In this document: positions 43,536 through 52,037 of the stretch, in pieces
Layout of the letters: each line of letters begins with the position of its first letter
How positions within the stretch are numbered: position 1 is the stretch's first letter
Origin: an uncultured Bacteroidia bacterium
GTDB lineage: Bacteria > Bacteroidota > Bacteroidia > Bacteroidales > UBA932
Assembly (NCBI GenBank): GCA_902794005.1
Contig: CADBFO010000016.1
Span: forward strand, 17,241-81,240
Direction of reading: 5' to 3'
DNA length: 64,000 bases
The notes under the pieces: model-generated
What the model was told of the DNA's origin: nothing
Database searches by the model: none
Seen by the model: only the letters and a program-made list of their open reading frames with translations
Made by a program: the position numbers and the translations under genes

Positions 43536-45581
43536 TTAGTGTTTGATGATGAGCTTGTTGTTCTGGTTGTCAATCGTGATAGAGCCAAAGCGTTCCAATA
43601 CAGACTGCCCCAACAACAGTGGCGCCTTCTGGTTTTTGATGACGGACGCTTCGATGTTCTTCAGTATGCAATCCCCCACTTTTACTTCCTTGATACGCAC
43701 GACGGCGCCATCGGCGATACTTCCATCGGCCGTAAGGTATCGGCGGGAGCCCTTGAAGTCCTTCTCGCTCAGGTAGTCGTTCTTCAGCATAAAATTTGCC
43801 TCCACACTGGACAGGGTCACATCGCTGGCACCGGTATCGAAGATGAATTTGAGCGGCAGGCCGTTGATTGTGCAGGGGACCTCATACGTTCCTCCGGGCA
43901 TCTTCTTCATCTGGATTTCGGAGATCAAAGCTTCTGCGGATTCTGTGGTGATTTCAGGCTCTTCGACTATCTCTTCTACAGGCTTATCCTTGTATTCGCG
44001 GATGAGAGCCTTGTATTCGGGCCGATTACGGAGAGAATCCATATCATCGTCATGTTCAAGGTGAGCGAAGTGTCTGAATCCTTTCCTGAAAGCCTCTTCC
44101 AGTGCTTTGATGGCTTCATCCGGGCGTTGCATTCTTGCAAAAAGGCAGGCTTTGTCATAGTAAACACCGTTATTATGGGGGTGGTTCTCAATGATTTTAC
44201 CCATCCATTCCAAAGCTTCCTCCTGTCGTCCAAGGCCAAGAAGGGCGTATTGCCGGCAGCTTCCGTCATCCGGGTCCGTGTCAATCTCAAGGACCTTTTC
44301 ATAGTCCCGTTCAGCGGCTTCATAGTCTCCGTTTTGAGATAAAAGATCTGCGCGGCTAAGATAGAGATACGCATAGGACCTATCAATATCAATCCCCTTG
44401 TTGTAATACTCCAACGCCGTTTTTTTATCGCCTTGCAATTCATGGCACCAGCCGATAGCATAGTACTCATAACCGTCGGATGGGTCATTGTCCATGGATA
44501 CCTGGTAATCGGCAATGGCTTCTTTGTACATGCCGGCGCTTCGGTAGATATCGCCGCGATGACTGTAAAGAGATTGGTCTTCTGACAGTTCAATTGCTTT
44601 TGTCGCTTCGGCAATTGCCTTCTTGAACTGTCCCGTCTCACGGTAGCAACTGGACTTGTAGTAGGAAATCATTGGATGCTCTCCATATTCACCCTCCACC
44701 TTGTTATACAATTCAAGCGCGTGCAGATAGTCACCGTGGTCTTCATATAATTTGGTCAAGAGCACAATCCACCGACTGCCGGCTTCTTCTTTATTCATCT
44801 CGGCTTTGATTCTGGCCACTCCGTATGAGTAATGTTTACTCGCAAACGGGGCAACATACCAGGCCTGTGCATCATCGTCAAGTTCGAAATACTTCAATGC
44901 TGCATCTACGGTATTATCTTCGCGTCCCATTTTATCATAGACCTGCATCTTGAATTTATAAATCTCTCCATATCCTGCATGATAGGATTCTGCGGTTTCC
45001 AGCCATTTCAAACTTTCCTCGTACTCTTCTTTGTCACGATAGTATCTGGCAAGTCCTATCATAGCCGCGACATCCGAAGGATCCGTTTTGAGCATCGCCC
45101 TGTATTCTTTTTCCGCTTTGTCAAACTCATCACTCATATACAGAGCCTGCGCCAAATCGAAGTGGTAACTCTGGACTTTTTCCGGGTTATCTTTCTTGGC
45201 GAGTTTGACCGCCTGTTTATATGACTCGGCAGCCTCAGGATAACGTTCCATGTCATCATAAATAGCTCCTTGCAGCCCCCATAGCGTTGACTTGTAAACT
45301 TCGGGCTTTCCTTTGTAGTGCCTGATGGCATAAGATATGTCCCGCAAAGCGGCGTCGTATTTATCCGCGCTCCAATAGATTCGAGCCCGAATGAAACGCG
45401 AATCTATATGGTTGGGAGTCTCGTCAATCTGTTTATTGAGCAGCTCAAGCGCCTTTTCATTGTCGTCATCTTCGAAAAATGCCTCAACCGCTTTACGATA
45501 GTTGTAGTCAGATACTACTTTTCTTTGGGCGCAGGCGATGACGCTCACCAGGATAAGGGTTAAGGATAAGAGTTTTTTCAT
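43536..45581 (-). CDS. Exported TPR protein with C-terminal retropepsin-like aspartyl protease domain
   Basis: A 681-residue protein with a signal peptide and possible lipobox (SVIAC, Cys17). Residues about 25-530 hold a long run of TPR repeats (for example YRSAGMYKEAIADYQVSMDNDPSD). The C-terminal 115 residues resemble a retropepsin-like protease: LKFIFDTGASDVTLSS with catalytic DTGA, and PLLLGQSVLERFGSITID as the second conserved element. Such single-domain proteases act as dimers. It is probably the third gene of the helicase transcript, ahead of a strong terminator. Confidence 0.85.
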   Translation of the reverse strand: MKKLLSLTLILVSVIACAQRKVVSDYNYRKAVEAFFEDDDNEKALELLNKQIDETPNHIDSRFIRARIYWSADKYDAALRDISYAIRHYKGKPEVYKSTLWGLQGAIYDDMERYPEAAESYKQAVKLAKKDNPEKVQSYHFDLAQALYMSDEFDKAEKEYRAMLKTDPSDVAAMIGLARYYRDKEEYEESLKWLETAESYHAGYGEIYKFKMQVYDKMGREDNTVDAALKYFELDDDAQAWYVAPFASKHYSYGVARIKAEMNKEEAGSRWIVLLTKLYEDHGDYLHALELYNKVEGEYGEHPMISYYKSSCYRETGQFKKAIAEATKAIELSEDQSLYSHRGDIYRSAGMYKEAIADYQVSMDNDPSDGYEYYAIGWCHELQGDKKTALEYYNKGIDIDRSYAYLYLSRADLLSQNGDYEAAERDYEKVLEIDTDPDDGSCRQYALLGLGRQEEALEWMGKIIENHPHNNGVYYDKACLFARMQRPDEAIKALEEAFRKGFRHFAHLEHDDDMDSLRNRPEYKALIREYKDKPVEEIVEEPEITTESAEALISEIQMKKMPGGTYEVPCTINGLPLKFIFDTGASDVTLSSVEANFMLKNDYLSEKDFKGSRRYLTADGSIADGAVVRIKEVKVGDCILKNIEASVIKNQKAPLLLGQSVLERFGSITIDNQNNKLIIKH

Positions 45582-45602
45582 TGGATGTAAGTGTTTAAGT
45601 TT

Positions 45603-46004
45603 TTACGAAAGGATTGTTTCCGGATATAAGTCAAAACTGACATGCTCAAGCATCGGCGGGTTATCCATGCGCGCCTGGACGGATGCCAGCGCATCCCAAA
45701 TTTCCGCACAGGAGTGGGTGGTGTCGTTCTCTTGCCGATGAAGGTTCATCAAAAGAGCCGTGTAGGTATCGTTGCCCGAAGAGATAATCTTATAACTATT
45801 CACCAGGGAGCCTTTCATCTGCTCTTCCCAAATGTTCAGGGGCACATGATGCCCGTCAAACAAGAAGAATAAATGTACACAGGTGTTTACGTCAACCGCC
45901 TGCAAAATTCGCAAAGAGGTTATTCCCTCCGCATGCGTGAATAGGGTCTCCCCTACTTTTTTGATGACAGCCAATGTACTGTCTGCTATTTCCAGTTTTT
46001 TCAT
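45603..46004 (-). CDS. Hypothetical protein, 133 residues
   Basis: From ATG 46004 it reads MKKLEIADSTLAVIKKVGETLF and continues as a soluble mixed alpha/beta protein with no motif I recognise. It sits between the helicase gene (17 bp upstream) and the TPR/protease gene (21 bp downstream), all on the minus strand, so it is probably cotranscribed. The longer upstream frame overlaps the helicase coding region and is not supported. Confidence 0.6.
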   Translation of the reverse strand: MKKLEIADSTLAVIKKVGETLFTHAEGITSLRILQAVDVNTCVHLFFLFDGHHVPLNIWEEQMKGSLVNSYKIISSGNDTYTALLMNLHRQENDTTHSCAEIWDALASVQARMDNPPMLEHVSFDLYPETILS

Positions 46005-46021
46005 AAGGTTTGAATATGTTT

Positions 46022-48118
46022 TTACGATAAATCTTCTTCCTCCTCCTTTCTCACCGCTTTCAGGCGGCTCACCCATACGCGGTAGGCTTTCCAGCCATCG
46101 GATTTCTTTTTGCGCTCGGCCCGAAGTTCCTCCAGGAATTGCTCCTCCGTCACTTCCGGGTTCAGCATCAGCTGCGCAAGCGGGTTGGAATCGTCCGGCA
46201 TACGGGCAATTCCGCTCAAACGTTTCTGAAGCATCCAACGAAGATCGGCATAATACCTGTCGTAGGAGGGATTCTCTGCAATCAGTTTGACGATGAGTTC
46301 AAACCCCACATTTCCAAACCGTCGCTCGTTCAGCAAGGCCATGCGGTATTTAAACTTCCGGAACGACGGAGAATCCAGACCGTAGCCATATTTTTCCCCG
46401 TAATAATCGGCCATCTGTTTGTACAGGGTCTCTACCATCGGCCAATCTTCTTTAAGCTCCAGCGCTCTTGCCAACAGATACATTCCGTTGAAATACTCCG
46501 TCTCTGCAGAAACTACTGAGGTAAGCAGTTCGATGCTCTCGTCTGATTTTCCGGCATACAATAGGCCGGCCGCATTCAGGACAATGTTGTTCCTGGAAGT
46601 GTTCGGCAGCATTTCCCACTCTTGCCCGAACAGGCAGGCGTCATCGGCCACATAAGACAAAGCACGGTTGAGCAGGTCACAGGCGAAGGCCGACCGCCCC
46701 TTGCGCGCCGCCTCTGCACACATCTCAAAAAGACGGCAGGCCGCTCCATCAAAATCGCCGCTCTTTTCATACTCCCGGACCGCTTCCCCTACGGCCAGTT
46801 CCGTTGAAATGACATCTTCGTCATTGTAAGTCGCCGCGAACGCCTGCACTTCCTTGGAAACCCGGATTGAACTGTAGTCCAGCGGGGAAACCAGATGGAT
46901 TCCTTTGAGGCTGCGGGAGCGGCTCAAAGCCACATAAGCCTGCCCGGGGGTAAAGGCTCCACGGCCAAAATCTATCTCCACTTTGTCAAAAGTAAGGGAT
47001 TGGCTTTTATGGATAGTAATGGCCCAGGCGAGTCTCAGCGGATACTGAGTCACACTACCCACGACCTCTTTCTTACACTTCTTTTCCTCTTCATCATAGT
47101 GGTAATCGAAGGCCTCCCAGGTCTGTTTTTCCACAGGAACCACATTGTCGGGGTCATTGCCGATTTGAACGAATATGTCGTCCTTATCCAGGTTCACCAC
47201 TTTACCAATGGTCCCGTTTGCCCAGCGGCCGGAGATATCATTGCGAAGAAACATGACCTGGGCATCTTTCCGCAAGACAAGTTCGTTGTCCACAATGTCT
47301 TTCAGCCGGTTGGCATTTCCTTCGTATGTGGCCTCATAAGTGAAACTTTCACCGGGGAGGTCGGCAAGGCGTCTCTCGTTAATCATTTGTGCGTCACCAC
47401 GATAGGCCGTCAACGTTATACGCATATCGCCCTCATCCTTTTTGGTAAAAGGAGTAATCACGTGCGAGTTAATGCGATTCAGGTCTTTCGGTGTCACCTG
47501 GCCGATGCGGAAATGCTCCAGCAGCTGGATGAAGTCCTTGTCGTTCTGCCGATAAATCTTCCTGAATTCGATTTTTGGAAGTGTCACTCCCTGCAGGCAA
47601 CGCGCTTTATAGAAGAAGAAATCGTCCGTCCCATAAATATGGCGCAAAAGGGGTTGATCCTGCGGCGTCGCTATCGGAAGCAACTGGAACATATCGCCCA
47701 CAAATACCATCTGCACTCCACCGAAAGGCAGACTGGAGTGCCTGCAATCACGCAGCATCCGGTCCATAGCGTCAATAAGGTCACAGCGCACCATGGATAC
47801 CTCATCAATGATAATGGTATCCAGATGCTGCGCAAGCACAATCTTGTTGGCATTCATCTGTCCCATGTCCTTCGGCCCCTGGACCCCAAAACCAAAGCCG
47901 AAGAAAGAATGAATGGTTTGCCCGCCGGCTTGAATGGCCGCCACCCCGGAAGGGGCCAACACCACGAAGTTCTTCTTAACCTCCCTCTGCACCGCCCGCA
48001 GAAACGTGGTCTTCCCCGTCCCGGCACGCCCCGTGAGGAAGAAACTCTGGTTGGTTTTGGCGATGAGGTCAAAGGCATGTTTCTGCTCTATGTTGTTAGT
48101 GTCGAAAGAGGTTTGCAT
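46022..48118 (-). CDS. PIF1/RecD-like DNA helicase with a TPR-like C-terminal part
   Basis: A 698-residue superfamily 1 helicase. Motif I is LTGRAGTGKTTFL (about 29-41), motif II TIIIDEVSMV (near 100), motif III VFVGDMFQLLP, and the 3' motifs are AWAITIHKSQSLTFD and AYVALSRSRSLKGIHL. This matches PIF1-like helicases, which unwind G-quadruplexes, R-loops and forks. Residues about 450-640 look like helical TPR-type repeats (GMYLLARALELKEDWPMVETLY). I use ATG 48118 because the earlier in-frame ATG (48142) lies inside the promoter box. Confidence 0.88.
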   Translation of the reverse strand: MQTSFDTNNIEQKHAFDLIAKTNQSFFLTGRAGTGKTTFLRAVQREVKKNFVVLAPSGVAAIQAGGQTIHSFFGFGFGVQGPKDMGQMNANKIVLAQHLDTIIIDEVSMVRCDLIDAMDRMLRDCRHSSLPFGGVQMVFVGDMFQLLPIATPQDQPLLRHIYGTDDFFFYKARCLQGVTLPKIEFRKIYRQNDKDFIQLLEHFRIGQVTPKDLNRINSHVITPFTKKDEGDMRITLTAYRGDAQMINERRLADLPGESFTYEATYEGNANRLKDIVDNELVLRKDAQVMFLRNDISGRWANGTIGKVVNLDKDDIFVQIGNDPDNVVPVEKQTWEAFDYHYDEEEKKCKKEVVGSVTQYPLRLAWAITIHKSQSLTFDKVEIDFGRGAFTPGQAYVALSRSRSLKGIHLVSPLDYSSIRVSKEVQAFAATYNDEDVISTELAVGEAVREYEKSGDFDGAACRLFEMCAEAARKGRSAFACDLLNRALSYVADDACLFGQEWEMLPNTSRNNIVLNAAGLLYAGKSDESIELLTSVVSAETEYFNGMYLLARALELKEDWPMVETLYKQMADYYGEKYGYGLDSPSFRKFKYRMALLNERRFGNVGFELIVKLIAENPSYDRYYADLRWMLQKRLSGIARMPDDSNPLAQLMLNPEVTEEQFLEELRAERKKKSDGWKAYRVWVSRLKAVRKEEEEDLS

Positions 48119-48139
48119 GATAATTGGTTTTGTTTGATG

Positions 48140-48147
48140 CAAAGATA
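48140..48147 (-). promoter_or_regulatory. Promoter -7 box (TATCTTTG) of the helicase operon
   Basis: The minus strand reads TATCTTTG, 21 bp before ATG 48118. An inverted repeat shared with two other promoters of the region lies exactly 8 nt upstream. Confidence 0.75.
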
Positions 48148-48155
48148 ATCCACAT

Positions 48156-48176
48156 GCGCGAAGCCTATTTTCGCAT
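48156..48176 (-). promoter_or_regulatory. Operator candidate, copy A (ATGCGAA, 7 nt, TTCGCGC)
   Basis: On the minus strand ATGCGAA and TTCGCGC are separated by 7 nt. The inner GCGAA/TTCGC half-sites match copies B and C, and the distance to the -7 box (8 nt) is identical in all three. This is the most divergent copy. Confidence 0.65.
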
Positions 48177-48237
48177 CATGGGTTTCTATCATTGCTCGTA
48201 ACAGTCAAACTGTATTGGAAATGATTCTAACAATCGG

Positions 48238-48245
48238 TATATTTG
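48238..48245 (+). promoter_or_regulatory. Promoter -7 box (TATATTTG) within a palindrome
   Basis: TATATTTG lies 21 bp before the ATG at 48267. The box forms one arm of a palindrome (TATATTT, GT, AAATATA at 48238-48253) that could be a binding site for a local regulator. Confidence 0.65.
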
Positions 48246-48266
48246 TAAATATACATCTCGCGAGTC

Positions 48267-49403
48267 ATGAAGAATTACAATACTTTCCACAAAGATTTGC
48301 CTGCCTTACAAAACGGGTATAACTATTACAAACTAAAAGAATTAGTAGATGCTTTAGAAATAAAAGATGACACCTTCGCATGTTATGTTGATATGCGAGA
48401 AAACGACATACGTGAAATACGTCACATACGAACCGTCAATTTGAGTAGCGATTATCGTAATTGTGACATTAATACTCTCTCTGTAACAAAAGCTCCGTAT
48501 TGGGTGCGAAGTTATCAGCCATCGACAAGCAAGTTGGTTGATACCTTGGAAGTATATGATACGGATAACAACAACGGCGGATATGCGGCATTTGTCGATG
48601 GACAGATTAAAGTTGGAAAAATGTCAGCTACTCCAAATAGTTTTCCAATCAGCAAAAATATTGCTCATTTTGCAGCTAAAGCCAATGGCGTAGCCCGAAC
48701 AGAGTATATTCTTCGAGAATTAACTTCGGAATACGTGCGTGAGCGAGTTTCACAGTTTTATCAAATCTATCACGAAGTCAACAGATTCGATTTATATGAG
48801 TTGATGATAAGAGTTCCATCTTTAGAGGTACAGGATGAATTACTTAAATCTGAAGCTCTTGTGTCCATTCAAATGGAAGATGTCTTTACTATCATTGACA
48901 AATACTTCAGCGACGAATCTAAGCAATTCTGTATCAACAATCTCCGCGAGATAATAGGCACAGCTACATCTGGATTGATAATGGACACAAATAATAGATT
49001 TAATAGTTTGCGAATTATATTGGAGTATTTGTTTAGAGCAGCTAATACTATGGGATTCCTTCATGATAACTGTATCGTATCAGGGGATGTAAATATTTGG
49101 AATGCGTTTCATTTTATGTCAGGGCACATCGCATATCAATGTGGCTATGTTCAGTGTAAGAAAACTCATTTTCCTGCACCTATTGAAAAAAGTGTCGAAT
49201 TCATTATTAACGTGACTCACCCAGGTTCCCATTCAGACCGATCCACACCTGAGGGCATGAAACTGCAGCAATATTTACAATATATGGATACCCCTTATCT
49301 CCTATACAGCACAGCCTACCTGCTATGTGACGTAATTATATGGTTTGGAAAATATTCAAAGGAGTATCCTAACAAAGAAGAAAACAAAAAGCTCTGGCAC
49401 TAG
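48267..49403 (+). CDS. Hypothetical protein of the AT-rich island
   Basis: A 378-residue soluble protein of AT-rich composition, unlike the housekeeping genes before it. I recognise no family. Visible features are an N-terminal mixed region (NYYKLKELVDALEIKDDTF), a middle helical part (TEYILRELTSEYVRERVSQFYQIYHE) and a Cys/His-bearing part later (HIAYQCGYVQCKKTHF). No signal peptide or membrane segment is evident. It has its own promoter, is divergent from the helicase operon and convergent with the WYL regulator gene. It marks the left edge of the AT-rich island. Confidence 0.65.
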   Translation: MKNYNTFHKDLPALQNGYNYYKLKELVDALEIKDDTFACYVDMRENDIREIRHIRTVNLSSDYRNCDINTLSVTKAPYWVRSYQPSTSKLVDTLEVYDTDNNNGGYAAFVDGQIKVGKMSATPNSFPISKNIAHFAAKANGVARTEYILRELTSEYVRERVSQFYQIYHEVNRFDLYELMIRVPSLEVQDELLKSEALVSIQMEDVFTIIDKYFSDESKQFCINNLREIIGTATSGLIMDTNNRFNSLRIILEYLFRAANTMGFLHDNCIVSGDVNIWNAFHFMSGHIAYQCGYVQCKKTHFPAPIEKSVEFIINVTHPGSHSDRSTPEGMKLQQYLQYMDTPYLLYSTAYLLCDVIIWFGKYSKEYPNKEENKKLWH

Positions 49404-49434
49404 AAGAAATACTTAACGAAATTCAAGCAAGCTA

Positions 49435-50523
49435 CTACAAATATAGTTCGAGTTGTTTCTTCACGTTTTCTTTCATTTCTTCACGTAAAGAACTGGGAGA
49501 GAGGACTATCAAGTTGGCGCCGTAACTCCTGAACAACGATGATAGTTCGTAGTTCAACTTGCAATCAAGGGAGAAAAAGGAATAATCTTTAAGTTTTGGA
49601 TTCTCTCGATGCAGTTTGGCCTGATCCTCCTTCGACAGTTCGGCCTGATATGGGTGCATAGGCTTCGTGCGGATATAGTTGGCGGAGGACTTGTGGACAG
49701 CGAACACTACGTGTTCAACGGGTTTGTCCCAGTAATATGTCACTCCCACGATGTCATCAAAAAGTTCATCAATGTCAACCTGGCACTCCACATAAGGGAT
49801 GGTCTGTACTTCCTCATAAGCCTCGATCCTGTCCAGCGGGATAGTGGCGATGAAGTGTGGGTTATATGGCAACTTTTTGTCGCAGGTGGGAGTGCATAAC
49901 AGATACCATCTATCCTTGTATTGCTTAAGCATATAAGGGTAGGCAATGATTTCCTGTGCTTTGTCAGCATCAAATTTCCGGTATGTGATTGAGATGACTT
50001 TCTTGTTGGTTATGGCAGAGAAGAACCACCCTAAATACTCCTTGTTCTGAAGGAATTCGTTTGAGCTGAAACTAATCACTTTTCTCTGCGGAACCCCACC
50101 CTTAATGTCAAACTCACTTCCTCCGAAAGACAGCTGATTCCCCAACTTCGTTTTCAGATCATCTAACCACTCGAAATTATCAAGGCCAGAAAACTGTCCA
50201 AGTGTATTCAAAACTTCATTGAGAAGCATTTTCTCATCGTCCGACAGTGGCTTTGAGAAGATGGATCTCGTTTGATCTGCATAACGAATCACTTTCTTTC
50301 CGTTGATAACCTTACTTTCATCAAGATCTATCTGGAAAATGTCTTCCATATCCCTCAAGTCCATCTCAATCGTACGCTTGCACACCTGCAGGGCCTCGTC
50401 AATGCCTTTCAGTGAATCGTTCACAGCATTCAACAACTGGGTGCGGGTGTAGTAATGGTGCTGGTCCAACAACATCCTATCCAGAATAATATATCTTACG
50501 ACGGCGTTTTTGTTAGCTGGCAT
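49435..50523 (-). CDS. WYL-domain transcriptional regulator (WYL1)
   Basis: A 362-residue protein: an N-terminal winged helix (VVRYIILDRMLLDQHHYYTR..LNAVN, with RTIEMDLRDM as recognition part), a WYL domain (VISITYRKFD..IIAYPYMLKQYKDRWYLLC..IPLDRIEAYEEV) and a C-terminal WCX-like extension. WYL proteins are ligand-sensing regulators often attached to defence islands. Its own promoter carries the TTGCGAA/TTCGCAA inverted repeat, so autoregulation is likely, and the same site precedes two other operons here. It is a distant paralogue of the second WYL protein at 53384-54442. Confidence 0.88.
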   Translation of the reverse strand: MPANKNAVVRYIILDRMLLDQHHYYTRTQLLNAVNDSLKGIDEALQVCKRTIEMDLRDMEDIFQIDLDESKVINGKKVIRYADQTRSIFSKPLSDDEKMLLNEVLNTLGQFSGLDNFEWLDDLKTKLGNQLSFGGSEFDIKGGVPQRKVISFSSNEFLQNKEYLGWFFSAITNKKVISITYRKFDADKAQEIIAYPYMLKQYKDRWYLLCTPTCDKKLPYNPHFIATIPLDRIEAYEEVQTIPYVECQVDIDELFDDIVGVTYYWDKPVEHVVFAVHKSSANYIRTKPMHPYQAELSKEDQAKLHRENPKLKDYSFFSLDCKLNYELSSLFRSYGANLIVLSPSSLREEMKENVKKQLELYL

Positions 50524-50547
50524 ATTGCTTCTAATTGGTTACAGAAA

Positions 50548-50555
50548 CAAAGGTA
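50548..50555 (-). promoter_or_regulatory. Promoter -7 box (TACCTTTG) of the WYL1 gene
   Basis: The minus strand reads TACCTTTG, 24 bp before the ATG at 50523, with the shared inverted repeat 8 nt further upstream. Confidence 0.75.
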
Positions 50556-50563
50556 CGGATATT

Positions 50564-50584
50564 TTGCGAAACGTATCTTCGCAA
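50564..50584 (-). promoter_or_regulatory. Operator candidate, copy B (TTGCGAA, 7 nt, TTCGCAA)
   Basis: A perfect 7-bp inverted repeat with 7-nt spacing, 8 nt upstream of the WYL1 -7 box. It should cover the -33 region, so a bound protein would block polymerase. Confidence 0.75.
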
Positions 50585-50606
50585 TATTATAAAGAGCACA
50601 AGAAGA

Positions 50607-50624
50607 GGCGCCCGAATGAGCGCC
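50607..50624 (-). terminator. Weak hairpin after the DUF3825-like gene
   Basis: A GGCGC/GCGCC stem with an 8-nt loop follows the stop at 50630 on the minus strand; the tail (TCTTCTTG) is only moderately T-rich, so terminator strength is doubtful. Confidence 0.3.
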
Positions 50625-50629
50625 CTATT

Positions 50630-51889
50630 TTATTTGATTTCACCGGGATTGAGCCATGACTCGTCTGGTTTCGCTATCACCCTGGCGTCTTGATAGCCAT
50701 CTTCAAGGTCCAGAATAGTGCGTGCTACATAATAACCTTCTTCAATGACCTTCCCTTCGTCATTCAAGACGGGCGGGATGTTCTGAAGTACAAGGGCAAA
50801 ATCGGGCCGCTTCTTGTAACTCCTTTCAAGGAAGATCGGCATGATAAAGGAAATTGTATCAAACCTAGGATAGTAAATGGGAACGATATACTTGTAGTTA
50901 CGCTGGGCAATGGCTAAAGCATAATCGATCGCGTTATAGAGTTTGTTCGCAAGATAGTCTGCCGTCTTTCCCTTCTGCTCTTCAGGGAACCGGTCAATAC
51001 GCTGTTCTATAATATGTGTGAGGCTATCGTAACTTTTCTCAATATAGTACTCCGGGTGGAAAATAACCTCGTTCACATTATCGAAAAACTTAGGAGGCTT
51101 TGGCGCGACATCCCTCGAGAAGCCATACTTGATGAGTTCAGAGCCGGAATCTCTGGATACCCGAACAGGGTTGATGTAGACTTCTTCAGCATCATCGATT
51201 TTCTTGACTTCGGCGATGATGTACTCGTCATTGAAGAACCGATCAAGGAGATTCGTATTGAAGATGATGTGGCTTCCGTCTCTGCTACGGATAATCTTAT
51301 CGGATTCTCCACCCTTCTGTTCTTTTTCCAGCTTTGAGAAAAGAGTTTGGATATACGAGCGCAAGATGGGAGCAGATATCTTTGAGGGTTTCTTCTTATA
51401 ATTCCAATCCTCCTCAATAGTTTTCCCTGCCAAATCCTCCAGAAAGGTGTTGCAGTCGTCAAGATCTTTGAAGTAGAACTTCCCCATTTTAAAACTCTTC
51501 AACTGGAACTTCTGCACAGAAGCGTAAGCCCGAATTTCAGCCATGGTGTTCCAGTTTACGCCGACAAAGACTCCATTGTCCTCCTTCTCAAACCATCCAT
51601 AAACATCTTCTCCTTCAAGGGTCTGATACCCAGTATTGAAAGCAATGAACTTGGCCAATGTTTCTGTGACTGGAACGCCATCTCTGTCTTGAGGATAACC
51701 ATGGGAGTTAAGATAGATTATCGAAGCAGCGTTCGCAATCGTACGTAGTTCTTGTGAACTCGGAAGTTCTTCTACGGCTCCTTCGATTACGCGATGTAAC
51801 TCTTTGAGGAAAACACCCTGCTTGAGATTGGCGACAAGCCCGAATCTGAAAAGGCCCTCTTTGGTTTTGGTTGTTTCATTAATAACCAT
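50630..51889 (-). CDS. DUF3825-like protein (stand-alone)
   Basis: From ATG 51889 it is 419 residues. The C-terminal half is clearly homologous to that of the OST-HTH protein at 54461-56338: PKPPKFFDN / PKPAKFYDS, RNYKYIVPIYYPR / WNYRYAIPMYFPR, and the central FIAFNTGYQ / YALYNTGLV. From memory this corresponds to Pfam DUF3825, of unknown function. No OST-HTH domain is present here; the N terminus (about 1-80) is different. ATG 51889 is chosen because the frame upstream crosses the promoter; an ATG at 52021 is possible. Promoter and operator copy C lie upstream, inside the end of the preceding gene. Confidence 0.72.
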   Translation of the reverse strand: MVINETTKTKEGLFRFGLVANLKQGVFLKELHRVIEGAVEELPSSQELRTIANAASIIYLNSHGYPQDRDGVPVTETLAKFIAFNTGYQTLEGEDVYGWFEKEDNGVFVGVNWNTMAEIRAYASVQKFQLKSFKMGKFYFKDLDDCNTFLEDLAGKTIEEDWNYKKKPSKISAPILRSYIQTLFSKLEKEQKGGESDKIIRSRDGSHIIFNTNLLDRFFNDEYIIAEVKKIDDAEEVYINPVRVSRDSGSELIKYGFSRDVAPKPPKFFDNVNEVIFHPEYYIEKSYDSLTHIIEQRIDRFPEEQKGKTADYLANKLYNAIDYALAIAQRNYKYIVPIYYPRFDTISFIMPIFLERSYKKRPDFALVLQNIPPVLNDEGKVIEEGYYVARTILDLEDGYQDARVIAKPDESWLNPGEIK

Positions 51890-52037
51890 AAAAATAGTAT
51901 TTGTTGTCCGCTTCGTTAACACTAAGCCTCTAATCAGTCCCTTGAACGCGGACGAACCAGGAGAGAGAGACCTCGGATTCTTCTTGGTATTAGATTGCTG
52001 CCATTGGCAGCCCAAGGACATCCTAAAACAAAGGCGA

